Notes: a model not told the origin generated them from the sequence alone. A stretch of DNA of 64,000 nucleotides from Bacillus sp. FJAT-42376 (GCF_003816055.1 NZ_CP033906.1:372001-436000), one strand, 5' to 3'. Shown: positions 14,850 through 23,758, counted from the stretch's first letter. Translations and numbers: made by a program.

Positions 14850-14944
14850 GCTCTGTTGAAGCCTGATGTTGATTTTTAACACCTGTTGATTGGAGTGGAA
14901 GGCGAGCGCCTGCAACGGAAATCACCAGCCAAGTTTAACAGAGC
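14850..14944 (+). repeat. Dispersed palindromic element, copy A (internally deleted)
   Basis: About 95 bp bounded by GCTCTGTT and its complement AACAGAGC, with a conserved edge (TGATGTTGATTTTTAACA...GTTGATTGGAGTGG) and the other edge (AATCACCAGCCAAGTTTAACA). It matches copy C (62655-62830) and the reverse complement of copy B (18874-19054) but lacks about 85 bp of the middle. It sits between the metS terminator and tatD and encodes nothing visible. Confidence 0.75.
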
Positions 14945-15007
14945 TTTTTGTTAAAAAAAGCAGATGAGAGTTATGATAAAAAAAGCGGAAAGAAAGGGGA
15001 CGTAAAC

Positions 15008-15775
15008 ATGTTATTTGATACGCATGCACACTTAAACGCTGTACAGTACGAAGAAGATCTGGAAGAGGTCATTGACAGGGCAAAAGAAGAAGGCGTAGAA
15101 AAAATTGTCGTGGTCGGATTTGATACCGAAACGATTACAAGAGCGATGGAGCTGACAGAAAAATACGAGTTTATTTATGCAGCCGTCGGGTGGCATCCCG
15201 TAGATGCAATTGATATGAAAGACGAAGATCTTCTCTGGATTAAAGAGCTTGCTGCCCATCCGAAAGTTGTCGCAATTGGTGAAATGGGGCTCGACTATCA
15301 TTGGGATAAATCTCCAAAGGATATTCAAAAAGAAGTGTTCAGAAAGCAAATCGCTCTGGCTAAAGAAGTGAAGCTCCCGATTATCATCCATAACCGTGAT
15401 GCAACAGCAGATGTAATGGAAATTCTAAAAGAAGAAGGCGCGGATGAAGTCGGTGGAATCATGCATTGCTTTACGGGGAGTCCGGAAACGGCAAAAGAGT
15501 GCATAGATATGAATTTTTATATTTCATTAGGCGGACCTGTCACATTCAAAAATGCAAAAAAACCGAAAGAGACTGCAGCCGATATTCCGCTTGACCGTCT
15601 GCTGATTGAAACGGACTGTCCCTACCTGACTCCGCATCCGTACAGAGGAAAGCGGAACGAGCCAGGCTATGTAAAATATGTAGCGGAACAGATTGCAGAG
15701 TTAAGAGGAATGACATATGAAGAAATCGCTCGAATAACAACCGAAAACGCAAAGAAATGTTTCGGCATCAGCTGA
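15008..15775 (+). CDS. tatD: TatD family metal-dependent deoxyribonuclease (YabD)
   Basis: A 255-residue TIM-barrel metal hydrolase of the TatD family, which in other bacteria has 3'-5' exonuclease activity on DNA and RNA. The metal-binding HxH (FDTHAHLN, residues 6 and 8), the GEMGLDYHW block with a metal-binding Glu, the IIHNRDA histidine, the MHCFTGS histidine and the LIETDCPYLTP aspartate are all in place. ATG 15008 follows AAAGGGGACG; an upstream in-frame ATG at 14948 lies at the edge of the repeat and has no ribosome-binding site. Confidence 0.93.
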   Translation: MLFDTHAHLNAVQYEEDLEEVIDRAKEEGVEKIVVVGFDTETITRAMELTEKYEFIYAAVGWHPVDAIDMKDEDLLWIKELAAHPKVVAIGEMGLDYHWDKSPKDIQKEVFRKQIALAKEVKLPIIIHNRDATADVMEILKEEGADEVGGIMHCFTGSPETAKECIDMNFYISLGGPVTFKNAKKPKETAADIPLDRLLIETDCPYLTPHPYRGKRNEPGYVKYVAEQIAELRGMTYEEIARITTENAKKCFGIS

Positions 15776-15817
15776 CAGCAAACCCCATCGAATGGTGGGG
15801 AATGCTGTCTTTTTTTT
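15773..15817 (+). terminator. Terminator after tatD
   Basis: GACAGCA...CCCCATC GAAT GGTGGGG...TGCTGTC, a two-part stem followed by eight T residues. Confidence 0.85.
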
Positions 15818-15952
15818 CGCAAATTCAAAAAAGTTCTACATGCCCGAGCTCGTGCATAGGATAACCGTGTCGACAACTTTTCCTTCCTTTTTCAGTATTT
15901 TCTTAGCATAATAGGGACTGCGGCTAGAAAATATAGAAAAATGTGGTGAGGG

Positions 15953-15981
15953 TTGACAGTCTGAGTGATACTCTATATAAT
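15953..15981 (+). promoter_or_regulatory. Consensus sigma-A promoter of yabE
   Basis: Perfect TTGACA (15953-15958), 17-base spacer, perfect TATAAT (15976-15981). A dyad GAGTGAT (15963-15969) / ATCACTC (15980-15986) spans the spacer and covers the end of the -10. The perfect match suggests strong intrinsic activity that is probably held back by a regulator. Confidence 0.85.
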
Positions 15982-16011
15982 CACTCGGAGGATAAGGAGG
16001 CGTTTTTCATA

Positions 16012-17250
16012 GTGATAGAAACCTTGAAAAAGCTGTTTTCCGAAAAGATGAGTAAAAACAAACTCATCCTCTCCGCTACTAGTTTGCTAGTAATGGGAAC
16101 AGGCACTGCTTTCGGTACATACGAGGGAACGAAAGATGAAATTACTGTTTCTGTGAACGGAAATGAGGAGAAGATTAGAACGCACGCAGACACCGTAGGA
16201 GATTTATTTTCAGAATTAGATATAGATGTGCGCGATCAAGACCAGCTTTCCCATTCGGAGAACACGAAATTAGACAGCAGTATGAACATTGTCTACGAAT
16301 CAGCCCTGCCGGTTCGATTAGATGACAATGGCAATGAAAAGACGGTTTGGACCACCGCTGATACGGTAGACGGAATGCTGAAAGAAGAAGGCATTAAACT
16401 ATCCAGTCATGATCAGATCAGACCGGCTCCAGATACAAAGATTACGGATCAGCTATCCCTCTCCATCAACCGTGCTTTCGAGCTGACCATGAATGTAGGC
16501 GGCAAAGAGAAAAAGGTTTGGACCACTTCGACTACGGTCGCTGACTTTTTGAAGAACCAGAAGATTAGACTCAATCCATCAGATAAAGTTGAGCCAAGAT
16601 TAGATGATACGTTGCAGGCAAATGATGCTGTAACGGTTAAACGCGTAGAAAAAGTCACCGATGTAGTGGAAGAACCGCTTGATTTTGCTGTTGTTAAGAA
16701 AAATGACAGCAATTTGGAACGCGGAAAGCAAAAAGTCGTTGAAGAAGGCGAAAAAGGATCCAGGAAAATTCATTTTGCCGTTGTGAAGGAAAACGGGAAA
16801 GTGATATCCCGCAGAGCGGTAAAGGAAGAAATGGTGAAAGAAAGCAAGGACCGCATTGTAGCTGTGGGAACGAAAGCGCGAAAAGCAGCTCCGGTTGCGA
16901 GCAAACCTGCGTCAAGCGCACCTAAAGCAGCGATAGCGTCCAGAAATAATGACTCGGTTTCAAAAGAAATGTACGTGAGTTCTACTGCCTATACGGCAAG
17001 CTGCAGCGGCTGTTCCGGCCGTACTGCAACAGGAGTCAATTTAAAAGCAAATCCTGATGCGAAAGTAATTGCAGTGGACCCGGACGTAATTCCTCTTGGA
17101 ACGAAAGTTTATGTGGAGGGCTATGGGTATGCAGTAGCAGCCGATACGGGCTCAGCCATCAACGGCAACAAAATTGACGTGTTTTTCCCAGACCAGTCTT
17201 CAGCAATGAAATGGGGCAACAGACGGGTGAAAATAAAAATCCTCGATTAA
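16012..17250 (+). CDS. yabE: YabE: cell-wall-binding protein with DUF348, G5 and 3D domains (Rpf/YuiC-like)
   Basis: A 412-residue exported protein of the resuscitation-promoting-factor-like group proposed to cut peptidoglycan. A membrane or signal segment (about residues 17-37, ILSATSLLVMGTGTAFGTY) is followed by three DUF348 repeats, each with the VWTTADTV-like motif, a G5 domain (about 225-300), a basic Ala/Lys/Pro-rich linker, and a C-terminal 3D domain (YTASCSGCSG...DTGSAINGNKIDVFF) carrying the three conserved aspartates. GTG 16012 follows AAGGAGG and the predicted promoter; a longer reading from 15943 would start upstream of that promoter. In B. subtilis yabE is controlled by an antisense RNA; I did not identify one here. 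Confidence 0.9.
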   Translation: MIETLKKLFSEKMSKNKLILSATSLLVMGTGTAFGTYEGTKDEITVSVNGNEEKIRTHADTVGDLFSELDIDVRDQDQLSHSENTKLDSSMNIVYESALPVRLDDNGNEKTVWTTADTVDGMLKEEGIKLSSHDQIRPAPDTKITDQLSLSINRAFELTMNVGGKEKKVWTTSTTVADFLKNQKIRLNPSDKVEPRLDDTLQANDAVTVKRVEKVTDVVEEPLDFAVVKKNDSNLERGKQKVVEEGEKGSRKIHFAVVKENGKVISRRAVKEEMVKESKDRIVAVGTKARKAAPVASKPASSAPKAAIASRNNDSVSKEMYVSSTAYTASCSGCSGRTATGVNLKANPDAKVIAVDPDVIPLGTKVYVEGYGYAVAADTGSAINGNKIDVFFPDQSSAMKWGNRRVKIKILD

Positions 17251-17285
17251 CTATACCTGTTTTCCAGCCGTTAAATAGATACCGA

Positions 17286-17313
17286 ACAGAGGGGCTATCC
17301 CTCTGTTTTTTTG
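17286..17313 (+). terminator. Terminator after yabE
   Basis: ACAGAGGG, loop GCTAT, CCCTCTGT, then a T run. Confidence 0.88.
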
Positions 17314-17436
17314 TTGAATAAACAGAAGCTTTTGGAAGACGTATGTTTACGCTGATACTTTGCGATATAATAACGGTAACTGATTTACTAATTAGACGAA
17401 ATGAAATTTCTGAAAGTTTCATCGTTGGAGGAAAAA

Positions 17437-18873
<1,437 letters not shown>

Positions 18874-18874
<1 letters not shown>

Positions 18875-19054
18875 CTCTGTTAAACTTGGCTGTTGATTTC
18901 CGCTGCAGTCGTTCGCTTATCCTTGGGCGGGCGGTGAGCCTCCTCCTGGCTTCGCCACTGCGGGGTCTCACCTGTCCCGCTTCTCCCGCAGGAGTCTCAC
19001 GCCTTCCGCTCCAATCAACAGGTGTGAAAAATCAACAACATCCTTTAACATAGC
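18874..19054 (-). repeat. Dispersed palindromic element, copy B
   Basis: About 181 bp, inverted relative to copies A and C. It starts GCTCTGTTAAACTTGGCTG and ends with the complement of the TGTTAAAG...TGATGTTGATTTTT edge. Inside it, GC-rich segments around CCCGCAGGAGTCTCACGCC can fold back on GGCGGTGAGCCTCC-type sequence. It begins within the ksgA stop codon. No open frame is credible. Confidence 0.75.
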
Positions 19055-19070
19055 CTAACAAAAGCGTGTT

Positions 19071-19096
19071 AAAAGCCTGAGTGATCAGGCTTTTTT
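19071..19096 (+). terminator. Terminator downstream of ksgA and repeat B
   Basis: AAAAGCCTGA, loop GT, GATCAGGCTTTTTT-type hairpin with T tract. It presumably ends the rnmV-ksgA transcript after it has passed through the repeat. Confidence 0.85.
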
Positions 19097-19120
19097 GCTG
19101 TACCCTGATCAGCCTGGCGA

Positions 19121-19387
19121 TGCCGGACAATGATCCCGGACATGGCCGTTTTTTGGATTGATGCCGGACGTTGTTCCCGGACATCGCCACATTTTGGGGT
19201 GATGTCGGACAATGATCCCGGACATGGCCGTTTTTTGGATTGATGCCGGACGTTGTTCCCGGACATCGCAATATTTTGGGTTGATGCCGGACAATGATCC
19301 CGGACATGGCCGTTTTTTGGATTGATGCCGGACGTTGTTCCCGGACATGGCCACATTTTGGATCGATGCTGGACAACGATCCCGGAC
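19121..19387. repeat. Tandem array of 41-bp units (six full, one partial), in alternating A/B types
   Basis: Units start exactly 41 bases apart at 19121, 19162, 19203, 19244, 19285, 19326 and 19367. Each opens with TG(C/T)CGGAC or similar, has CCCGGAC 14 bases later, and ends in TTTTGG..TGA. Odd units read ACAATGATCCC...ATGGCCG, even units ACGTTGTTCCC...ATCGCCA, so the true period is 82 bp; the sixth unit is a hybrid. Because 41 is not a multiple of 3 and the unit lacks stops on the minus strand, three overlapping open frames of about 100 codons appear on that strand; none has a ribosome-binding site and I do not count them as genes. Confidence 0.9.
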
Positions 19388-19388
19388 A

Positions 19389-19555
19389 ACACCGTCTCTC
19401 ACAGCTGATCGAGCACCTTCACCTTTTCTTTTGTCCAGCTTCAGGCGCTAGCTGTTCGGCCGCTTCGCTCTCTCCGTCAGGGCCAAAAGCGCCCTTCGGT
19501 CAAGAGCTCCACCGTCTCTCACAGCTGATCAAGCGCCTTCCGCTTTTCTTTTTTC
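19389..19555. repeat. Solitary copy of the GC-rich spoVT-yabM type repeat
   Basis: Contains GGCGCTAGCTGTTCGGCCGC, AAAGCGCCCTTCGGTCAAGA and two copies of CACCGTCTCTCACAGCTGATC (19390s and 19510s). The same order of blocks, with substitutions, makes up the last unit of the array at 34926-35050. It shows that this family is dispersed as well as tandem. Confidence 0.7.
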
Positions 19556-19559
19556 ATTC

Positions 19560-19586
19560 ACGTTTTTTTTATTCATACATAGGCTA
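19560..19586 (+). promoter_or_regulatory. Predicted sigma-K promoter of yabG
   Basis: AC (19560-19561), 16-base spacer, CATAGGCTA (19578-19586), matching the mother-cell sigma-K consensus AC-N16/17-CATANNNTA. yabG is a late mother-cell gene in B. subtilis. Confidence 0.75.
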
Positions 19587-19640
19587 AAAAAGGATCGATA
19601 TGCATGTATGTTCCAAAATCCCCCGTTTTGGAGTGAGAAT

Positions 19641-20528
19641 ATGTCATTTACTATAGGAGATGTCGTTGCGCGCAAGTCGTATCATATGGATATGCTTTTC
19701 CGTATTATCGATATAAAGCAGGGGCAGAGCGGCGAGACGGTTGCGGTACTTTATGGGGAGGAATTCAGGCTTATTGCGGATTCTCCATGCTCCGATCTCG
19801 TTGTCATCAGTGAACGCGAACTCAATCAGCGTCATGTTCAGCAAAAAGAAAAGCTGGATCAGTCTCTTTTTCTTCTCGAGCAGGATTATCAGCTGCTAAA
19901 GGAAAAACGGGAGTATTACGCTACAGCCAGCTATAGCCACCAGGAAGATTTTTTCCATGTTCCGGGGAAGGTTCTTCATTTAGATGGAGATCCGGTTTAT
20001 CTTCAGAAATGTCTCTCCCTTTATGAAAAAATCGGTGTACCGGTTCATGGAGTCCATTGTCTGGAAAAAGATATGCCGGAAAGGGTGCCGGAACTTCTAA
20101 CCCAGTATCGCCCTGATATCCTCGTTATTACCGGTCATGATGCGTACTCGAAGCATAAAGGAAGCATGAGCGATTTGGAGGCTTACCGGCACTCCAAACA
20201 TTTTGTGCAGGCGGTTATGAATGCACGAAGCCGGATTCCTAACTTAGATCAGCTCGTAATATTCGCCGGAGCGTGCCAGTCCCATTTTGAATCGCTTATC
20301 AGGGCTGGGGCAAACTTCGCAAGCTCTCCGTCGAGAGTAAATATTCATGCGCTTGATCCGGTGTACATTGTGGCCAAAATCAGCTTTACCCCTTTTGTGG
20401 AAAGAATCAATGTCTGGGATGTTCTCCGCAATACCCTGACACGCGAGAAGGGGCTTGGAGGAGTGGAAACGAAAGGAGTGCTCCGGACAGGTATGCCGTA
20501 TAAAAGAATTCAAACCGTTCAGGAGTAA
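19641..20528 (+). CDS. yabG: Sporulation coat-maturation protease YabG
   Basis: A cysteine-type protease (peptidase family U57) that trims spore coat proteins and prepares some for transglutaminase cross-linking. The 295-residue protein begins MSFTIGDVVARKSYHMD, with an N-terminal beta-rich domain and a C-terminal catalytic region including VITGHDAYSKHKG and FAGACQSHFESLI, where His and Cys are the likely catalytic residues. ATG 19641 follows GGAGTGAG. It forms its own late-sporulation transcription unit between repeats and veg. Confidence 0.93.
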   Translation: MSFTIGDVVARKSYHMDMLFRIIDIKQGQSGETVAVLYGEEFRLIADSPCSDLVVISERELNQRHVQQKEKLDQSLFLLEQDYQLLKEKREYYATASYSHQEDFFHVPGKVLHLDGDPVYLQKCLSLYEKIGVPVHGVHCLEKDMPERVPELLTQYRPDILVITGHDAYSKHKGSMSDLEAYRHSKHFVQAVMNARSRIPNLDQLVIFAGACQSHFESLIRAGANFASSPSRVNIHALDPVYIVAKISFTPFVERINVWDVLRNTLTREKGLGGVETKGVLRTGMPYKRIQTVQE

Positions 20529-20529
20529 A

Positions 20530-20554
20530 AGCCGCTATTTACGCGGTTTTTTTG
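20530..20554 (+). terminator. Terminator after yabG
   Basis: AAGCCGC / GCGGTTTTTTT with loop TATTTAC; a short stem followed by seven T residues. Confidence 0.7.
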
Positions 20555-20589
20555 GTTTATTTCAAGGACAAGTCTGATATCAGCTGAAT

Positions 20590-20625
20590 GCAATTTCCAT
20601 GGCGGCTCATCCATGATTGCACTGT
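20590..20625. repeat. Inverted repeat upstream of veg
   Basis: TGCAAT..CCATGG and CCATG.ATTGCA face each other across about eight bases. There is no T tract, so it is not an obvious terminator; the role is unknown. Confidence 0.4.
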
Positions 20626-20728
20626 ACAAAAATAAAGTTGAAAACAATTAAGAAAAAATTTACATAAAAGGAGATGCTTCGGTACATAATAGGTGCGAAG
20701 GTTAGAAAATATTGTAGAAATAATTTTG

Positions 20729-20757
20729 TTGACATTGTTGTTTAGCCTCTGTATAAT
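20729..20757 (+). promoter_or_regulatory. veg promoter P1 (sigma-A)
   Basis: Perfect TTGACA (20729-20734), 17-base spacer, perfect TATAAT (20752-20757), preceded by an AT-rich block suited as an UP element. Confidence 0.9.
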
Positions 20758-20768
20758 TTAAATTTTGT

Positions 20769-20797
20769 TTGACTTTAGAGCGCTAAAGAGGTATAAT
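20769..20797 (+). promoter_or_regulatory. veg promoter P2 (sigma-A) with dyad in the spacer
   Basis: TTGACT (20769-20774), 17-base spacer, TATAAT (20792-20797), exactly 40 bases after P1. The spacer holds CTTTAG-AGCG-CTAAAG, a hairpin-type dyad. Both promoters are preceded by ATTTTGTT, suggesting duplication of a promoter module. Confidence 0.85.
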
Positions 20798-20819
20798 TGT
20801 CTACAGTGAGGTGGATGCA

Positions 20820-21089
20820 ATGGCGAAGACTTTAACCGATATCAAAAACGTGTTGGATTTGAATCTGGGCAAAAGATTGACATTGAAGGCAAATGGAGGA
20901 CGCAGAAAGACCGTAGAGCGATCTGGGGTTCTGGCTGAGACCTATCCATCCGTCTTTATCGTAGAATTGGATCAGGATGAAAATGCTTTTGAAAGAGTTT
21001 CCTACAGCTATGCAGATGTTCTCACCGAAACTGTACAATTAACATTTTTTGAAGATGCATCAGGAGCATTAGCTTTAAGCGGGCAGTAG
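20820..21089 (+). CDS. veg: Veg protein
   Basis: An 89-residue small protein with one of the strongest vegetative promoters in B. subtilis, reported there to stimulate biofilm genes by acting against the repressor SinR and to be made also in outgrowing spores. The sequence [31 protein letters not shown]... closely follows the family, with a conserved basic patch and the [13 protein letters not shown] block. ATG 20820 follows GAGGTGG; an upstream in-frame ATG at 20811 lies on that site. Driven by two tandem promoters. Confidence 0.95.
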   Translation: MAKTLTDIKNVLDLNLGKRLTLKANGGRRKTVERSGVLAETYPSVFIVELDQDENAFERVSYSYADVLTETVQLTFFEDASGALALSGQ

Positions 21090-21266
21090 ACATTCGTTTG
21101 CTGCTTTTTTTTATGTCAAAAATCAGCAAAAAACAAGAATTATTACCGGAATTCGCCTTTCTTTACATATATTCAGCCGTCTCTTTATTAAAAAAGATAC
21201 ACATCCTATGGGAGTCCCGGCAATTTATCCCGGACGCGTTATAGCATACATGAGGGGGTTTGTATC

Positions 21267-21452
21267 ATGGGCAGACGAAAAGGGATCATGACGGAAAGCT
21301 TTAAGTACGAGCTTGCAAAGGATTTGGGCTTTTACGATACCGTAATGAAGGAAGGCTGGGGCGGTATTCGCTCAAGAGATGCCGGCAATATGACAAAAAG
21401 AGCGGTTGAACTTGCTCAAGCGCATATGGCGTCACAAATGAAATCTCATTAA
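21267..21452 (+). CDS. sspF: Small acid-soluble spore protein SspF, alpha/beta type
   Basis: A 61-residue spore DNA-binding protein. [51 protein letters not shown] matches the SspF subfamily, including the [12 protein letters not shown]-type germination-protease region and the GxIxxRDAGNMVKR-type motif. GAGGGGG precedes the ATG. A sigma-G promoter is expected; CATCCTA at 21202-21208 is a possible -10 but I see no convincing -35. Confidence 0.94.
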   Translation: MGRRKGIMTESFKYELAKDLGFYDTVMKEGWGGIRSRDAGNMTKRAVELAQAHMASQMKSH

Positions 21453-21456
21453 ATCG

Positions 21457-21488
21457 GAGCGGTCTCCCAGGGGGACTGCTCTTTTTTC
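21457..21488 (+). terminator. Terminator after sspF
   Basis: GAGCGGTCTCCC, loop AGG, GGGACTGCTC, then six T residues. Confidence 0.88.
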
Positions 21489-21547
21489 GTCTTTCGCTCC
21501 ACTTTTTGCTATGATACATTCATGATGATTTTTAGGAGGAAGAAACG

Positions 21548-22714
21548 TTGAATACATTTTTGCAGCATAACCCCACAAAACTCTGGTTCGGGAAAGGGCA
21601 GATCTCACAGCTTGGGAGCGAGCTTGGCGGCCGGGGGAAAAACGTACTGATTGTGTACGGCGGCGGAAGCATTAAAAAAAACGGGGTGTACGATGCCGTG
21701 ATGGAGGAGCTGGACAAGTCCGGAGCAAACGTATTTGAACTGTCCGGAGTAGAACCGAATCCCCGTCTGTCCACGGTGAAAGCGGGAATTGCCCTTTGCC
21801 GTGAAAAAGAGATTGATCTGATGCTTGCAATCGGCGGCGGCAGCGTGATCGATTGCGTAAAGGCTATTTCCATCGGAGTGTTTTATGAAGGAGATGTATG
21901 GGACGTCATTTGCAGAAAGGGATCGCCTGAGCGCGCACTTCCGTTTGGAACGGTACTAACCCTGGCGGCAACCGGGTCTGAAATGAACAATATCTCCGTG
22001 ATTACCGATTGGGAGAAAAATGAAAAACGCGGCTGGGGAAGCCCGCTTGTGTTTCCTCAATTCTCTATACTCGATCCATCGTATACTTTTTCTGTTCCCC
22101 GTGATCAGACAGTTTACGGTGTGGTGGATATTATGTCGCATGCGCTTGAGCAATATTTCCATCGTACGGATAATACACCGATGATTGACCGCTTTATAGA
22201 GTCTCTCCTGCTTACAGTGATGGAGGCGGGAGCGGAGCTTGTGAATGACCTTCGCAGCTTTAAGCTTCGGGAAACGGTTATGTACGCCGGAACGACTGCT
22301 TTTAACGAAACCCTTTCAAACGGAACGGACGGGGGCGATTGGGGCTCTCATCAAATTGAGCATGCGGTTTCGGCTATTTATGATATTCCTCATGGGGGAG
22401 GGCTTGCAATTATTTTCCCGAACTGGATGAGCTATTGCTCCGAAATAGATCCTTCCAGGATGAAAAAATTGGCAGTCAATGTGTTTAAGATTTCTCCTGA
22501 AGGAAAAAGTGATTTAGAGACGGCTAAAGAGGGCATCGCAGCGTTAAGAAGCTATTGGAACTCCATTGGCGCTCCGAGCCGTCTCTCTGACTATGGGATT
22601 GATGATTCAAGACTGGAAGAGCTTGTTGAGAAATCCTTTATGAAAGATCAGGTAGGAACCTATAAGATTTTAAATAAAGAGGATGTAAGGGAAATTCTCC
22701 TCCGCAGCATGTAA
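21548..22714 (+). CDS. Iron-containing alcohol dehydrogenase (YugJ/BdhA-like)
   Basis: A 388-residue group III NAD(P)H-dependent alcohol dehydrogenase, similar in outline to butanol dehydrogenases and B. subtilis YugJ/YugK. The cofactor motif GGGSVIDCVKAI (about residue 97), the DIMSHALEQYF metal site (Asp and His) and the HQIEHAVSAIYDIPHGG segment supplying two more histidines are intact, so it should be active on short-chain aldehydes or alcohols; the exact substrate is unknown. Start is TTG 21548 after AGGAGG. It stands as a single gene between sspF and ispE, which are neighbours in B. subtilis, so it was inserted here or lost there. Base composition is not obviously foreign. Confidence 0.9.
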   Translation: MNTFLQHNPTKLWFGKGQISQLGSELGGRGKNVLIVYGGGSIKKNGVYDAVMEELDKSGANVFELSGVEPNPRLSTVKAGIALCREKEIDLMLAIGGGSVIDCVKAISIGVFYEGDVWDVICRKGSPERALPFGTVLTLAATGSEMNNISVITDWEKNEKRGWGSPLVFPQFSILDPSYTFSVPRDQTVYGVVDIMSHALEQYFHRTDNTPMIDRFIESLLLTVMEAGAELVNDLRSFKLRETVMYAGTTAFNETLSNGTDGGDWGSHQIEHAVSAIYDIPHGGGLAIIFPNWMSYCSEIDPSRMKKLAVNVFKISPEGKSDLETAKEGIAALRSYWNSIGAPSRLSDYGIDDSRLEELVEKSFMKDQVGTYKILNKEDVREILLRSM

Positions 22715-22780
22715 AAGCATCAGAAAGCCTGATGCATAAGAGCCCAATGTCGAAAAACAGCGATATTTATCTTCTTTTTG

Positions 22781-22789
22781 TGATACAAT
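22781..22789 (+). promoter_or_regulatory. Extended -10 promoter of ispE
   Basis: TGA-TACAAT at 22781-22789, 41 bases before the ispE start. A consensus Spo0A box TGTCGAA lies at 22748-22754, near the -35 area; this may be chance. Confidence 0.5.
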
Positions 22790-22829
22790 GTGGGTACAAT
22801 TTTAGTTCGTTTTAGAAGCAGGTGAGAGT

Positions 22830-23702
22830 ATGCGTATTCTTGAAAAAGCACCAGCGAAGATTAATTTGTCGCTGGATGTTTTACATAAAAGAAAAGATGG
22901 ATTTCATGAAGTGGAAATGGTGATGACGACCATTGATTTGGCCGACCGGATTGAACTCACTGATATGGGGCCGAGGGGCGGGATCTCCATTACATCCCAT
23001 AACCGGTTTGTTCCCGATGATCACCGGAATCTTGCTTATCAGGCCGCAAGCGTCTTAAAAGAGCGCTTCGGCATAAAACGGGGAGTATCAATCGGTATTA
23101 CAAAGGTCATCCCTGTTGCTGCAGGTCTTGCCGGCGGAAGCAGTGATGCAGCCGCGGCTTTAAGAGGGCTGAACCGGTTGTGGAATCTTGGATTAAGCCT
23201 GGATGAGCTGGCTGAAATCGGAGCTGAGATCGGGTCCGATGTTTCTTTCTGTGTATATGGCGGAACGGCTGTCGCCACAGGAAGAGGGGAAAAAATCCGC
23301 CACATCGAAGCGCCTCCGCACTGCTGGGTCATTTTGGCAAAACCGACGGCAGGAGTCTCTACAGCAGATGTGTACCGGGGATTGAGGCTTGCTGATGTTC
23401 AGCATCCGCATACCGGCAGAATGATAGAAGCCATTCAGGAAAAGAGCTATGAAGGAATCTGTGATCATCTTGGGAACGTTCTGGAATCCGTCACCCTGAA
23501 AATGCAGCCGGAAGTTGCAGTGATTAAAGACCAAATGAAGCGGTTTGGCGCAGATGCTGTTCTAATGAGCGGAAGCGGTCCAACTGTATTTGGACTTGTG
23601 CAATATGAATCAAAAGTACACCGGATCTACAATGGGCTTAGAGGATTCTGTGATCAGGTCTTTGCGGTAAGAATGCTGGGCGAGCGATGCGAACTTGATT
23701 AA
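22830..23702 (+). CDS. ispE: 4-diphosphocytidyl-2-C-methyl-D-erythritol kinase
   Basis: Phosphorylates CDP-methylerythritol in the MEP pathway for isoprenoid precursors. The 290-residue GHMP kinase has the substrate segment [27 protein letters not shown], the ATP-binding [20 protein letters not shown] loop and the C-terminal [10 protein letters not shown] motif. ATG 22830 follows AGGTGAGAG. Fifty-six bases separate it from purR, so co-transcription is plausible. Confidence 0.95.
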   Translation: MRILEKAPAKINLSLDVLHKRKDGFHEVEMVMTTIDLADRIELTDMGPRGGISITSHNRFVPDDHRNLAYQAASVLKERFGIKRGVSIGITKVIPVAAGLAGGSSDAAAALRGLNRLWNLGLSLDELAEIGAEIGSDVSFCVYGGTAVATGRGEKIRHIEAPPHCWVILAKPTAGVSTADVYRGLRLADVQHPHTGRMIEAIQEKSYEGICDHLGNVLESVTLKMQPEVAVIKDQMKRFGADAVLMSGSGPTVFGLVQYESKVHRIYNGLRGFCDQVFAVRMLGERCELD

Positions 23703-23732
23703 AGACGTATATTAAGATATATTATCTTTAAC

Positions 23733-23745
23733 AATATTCGGATTT
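23733..23745 (-). promoter_or_regulatory. PurBox-like site in front of purR
   Basis: On the minus strand this reads AAATCCGAATATT, one mismatch from the PurBox consensus AWWWCCGAACWWT. It lies just before the purR ribosome-binding site, suggesting autoregulation. Only one box is seen by eye, whereas strong sites usually have a pair. Confidence 0.5.
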
Positions 23746-23758
23746 TGGGGGTTATTCC

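Noticed and set aside
19032-19402. Three overlapping minus-strand open frames of 97-114 codons in the 41-bp array
   Set aside because: They are the three frames of the same non-multiple-of-3 repeat, lack ribosome-binding sites and have no family resemblance. They were reported as a repeat instead.
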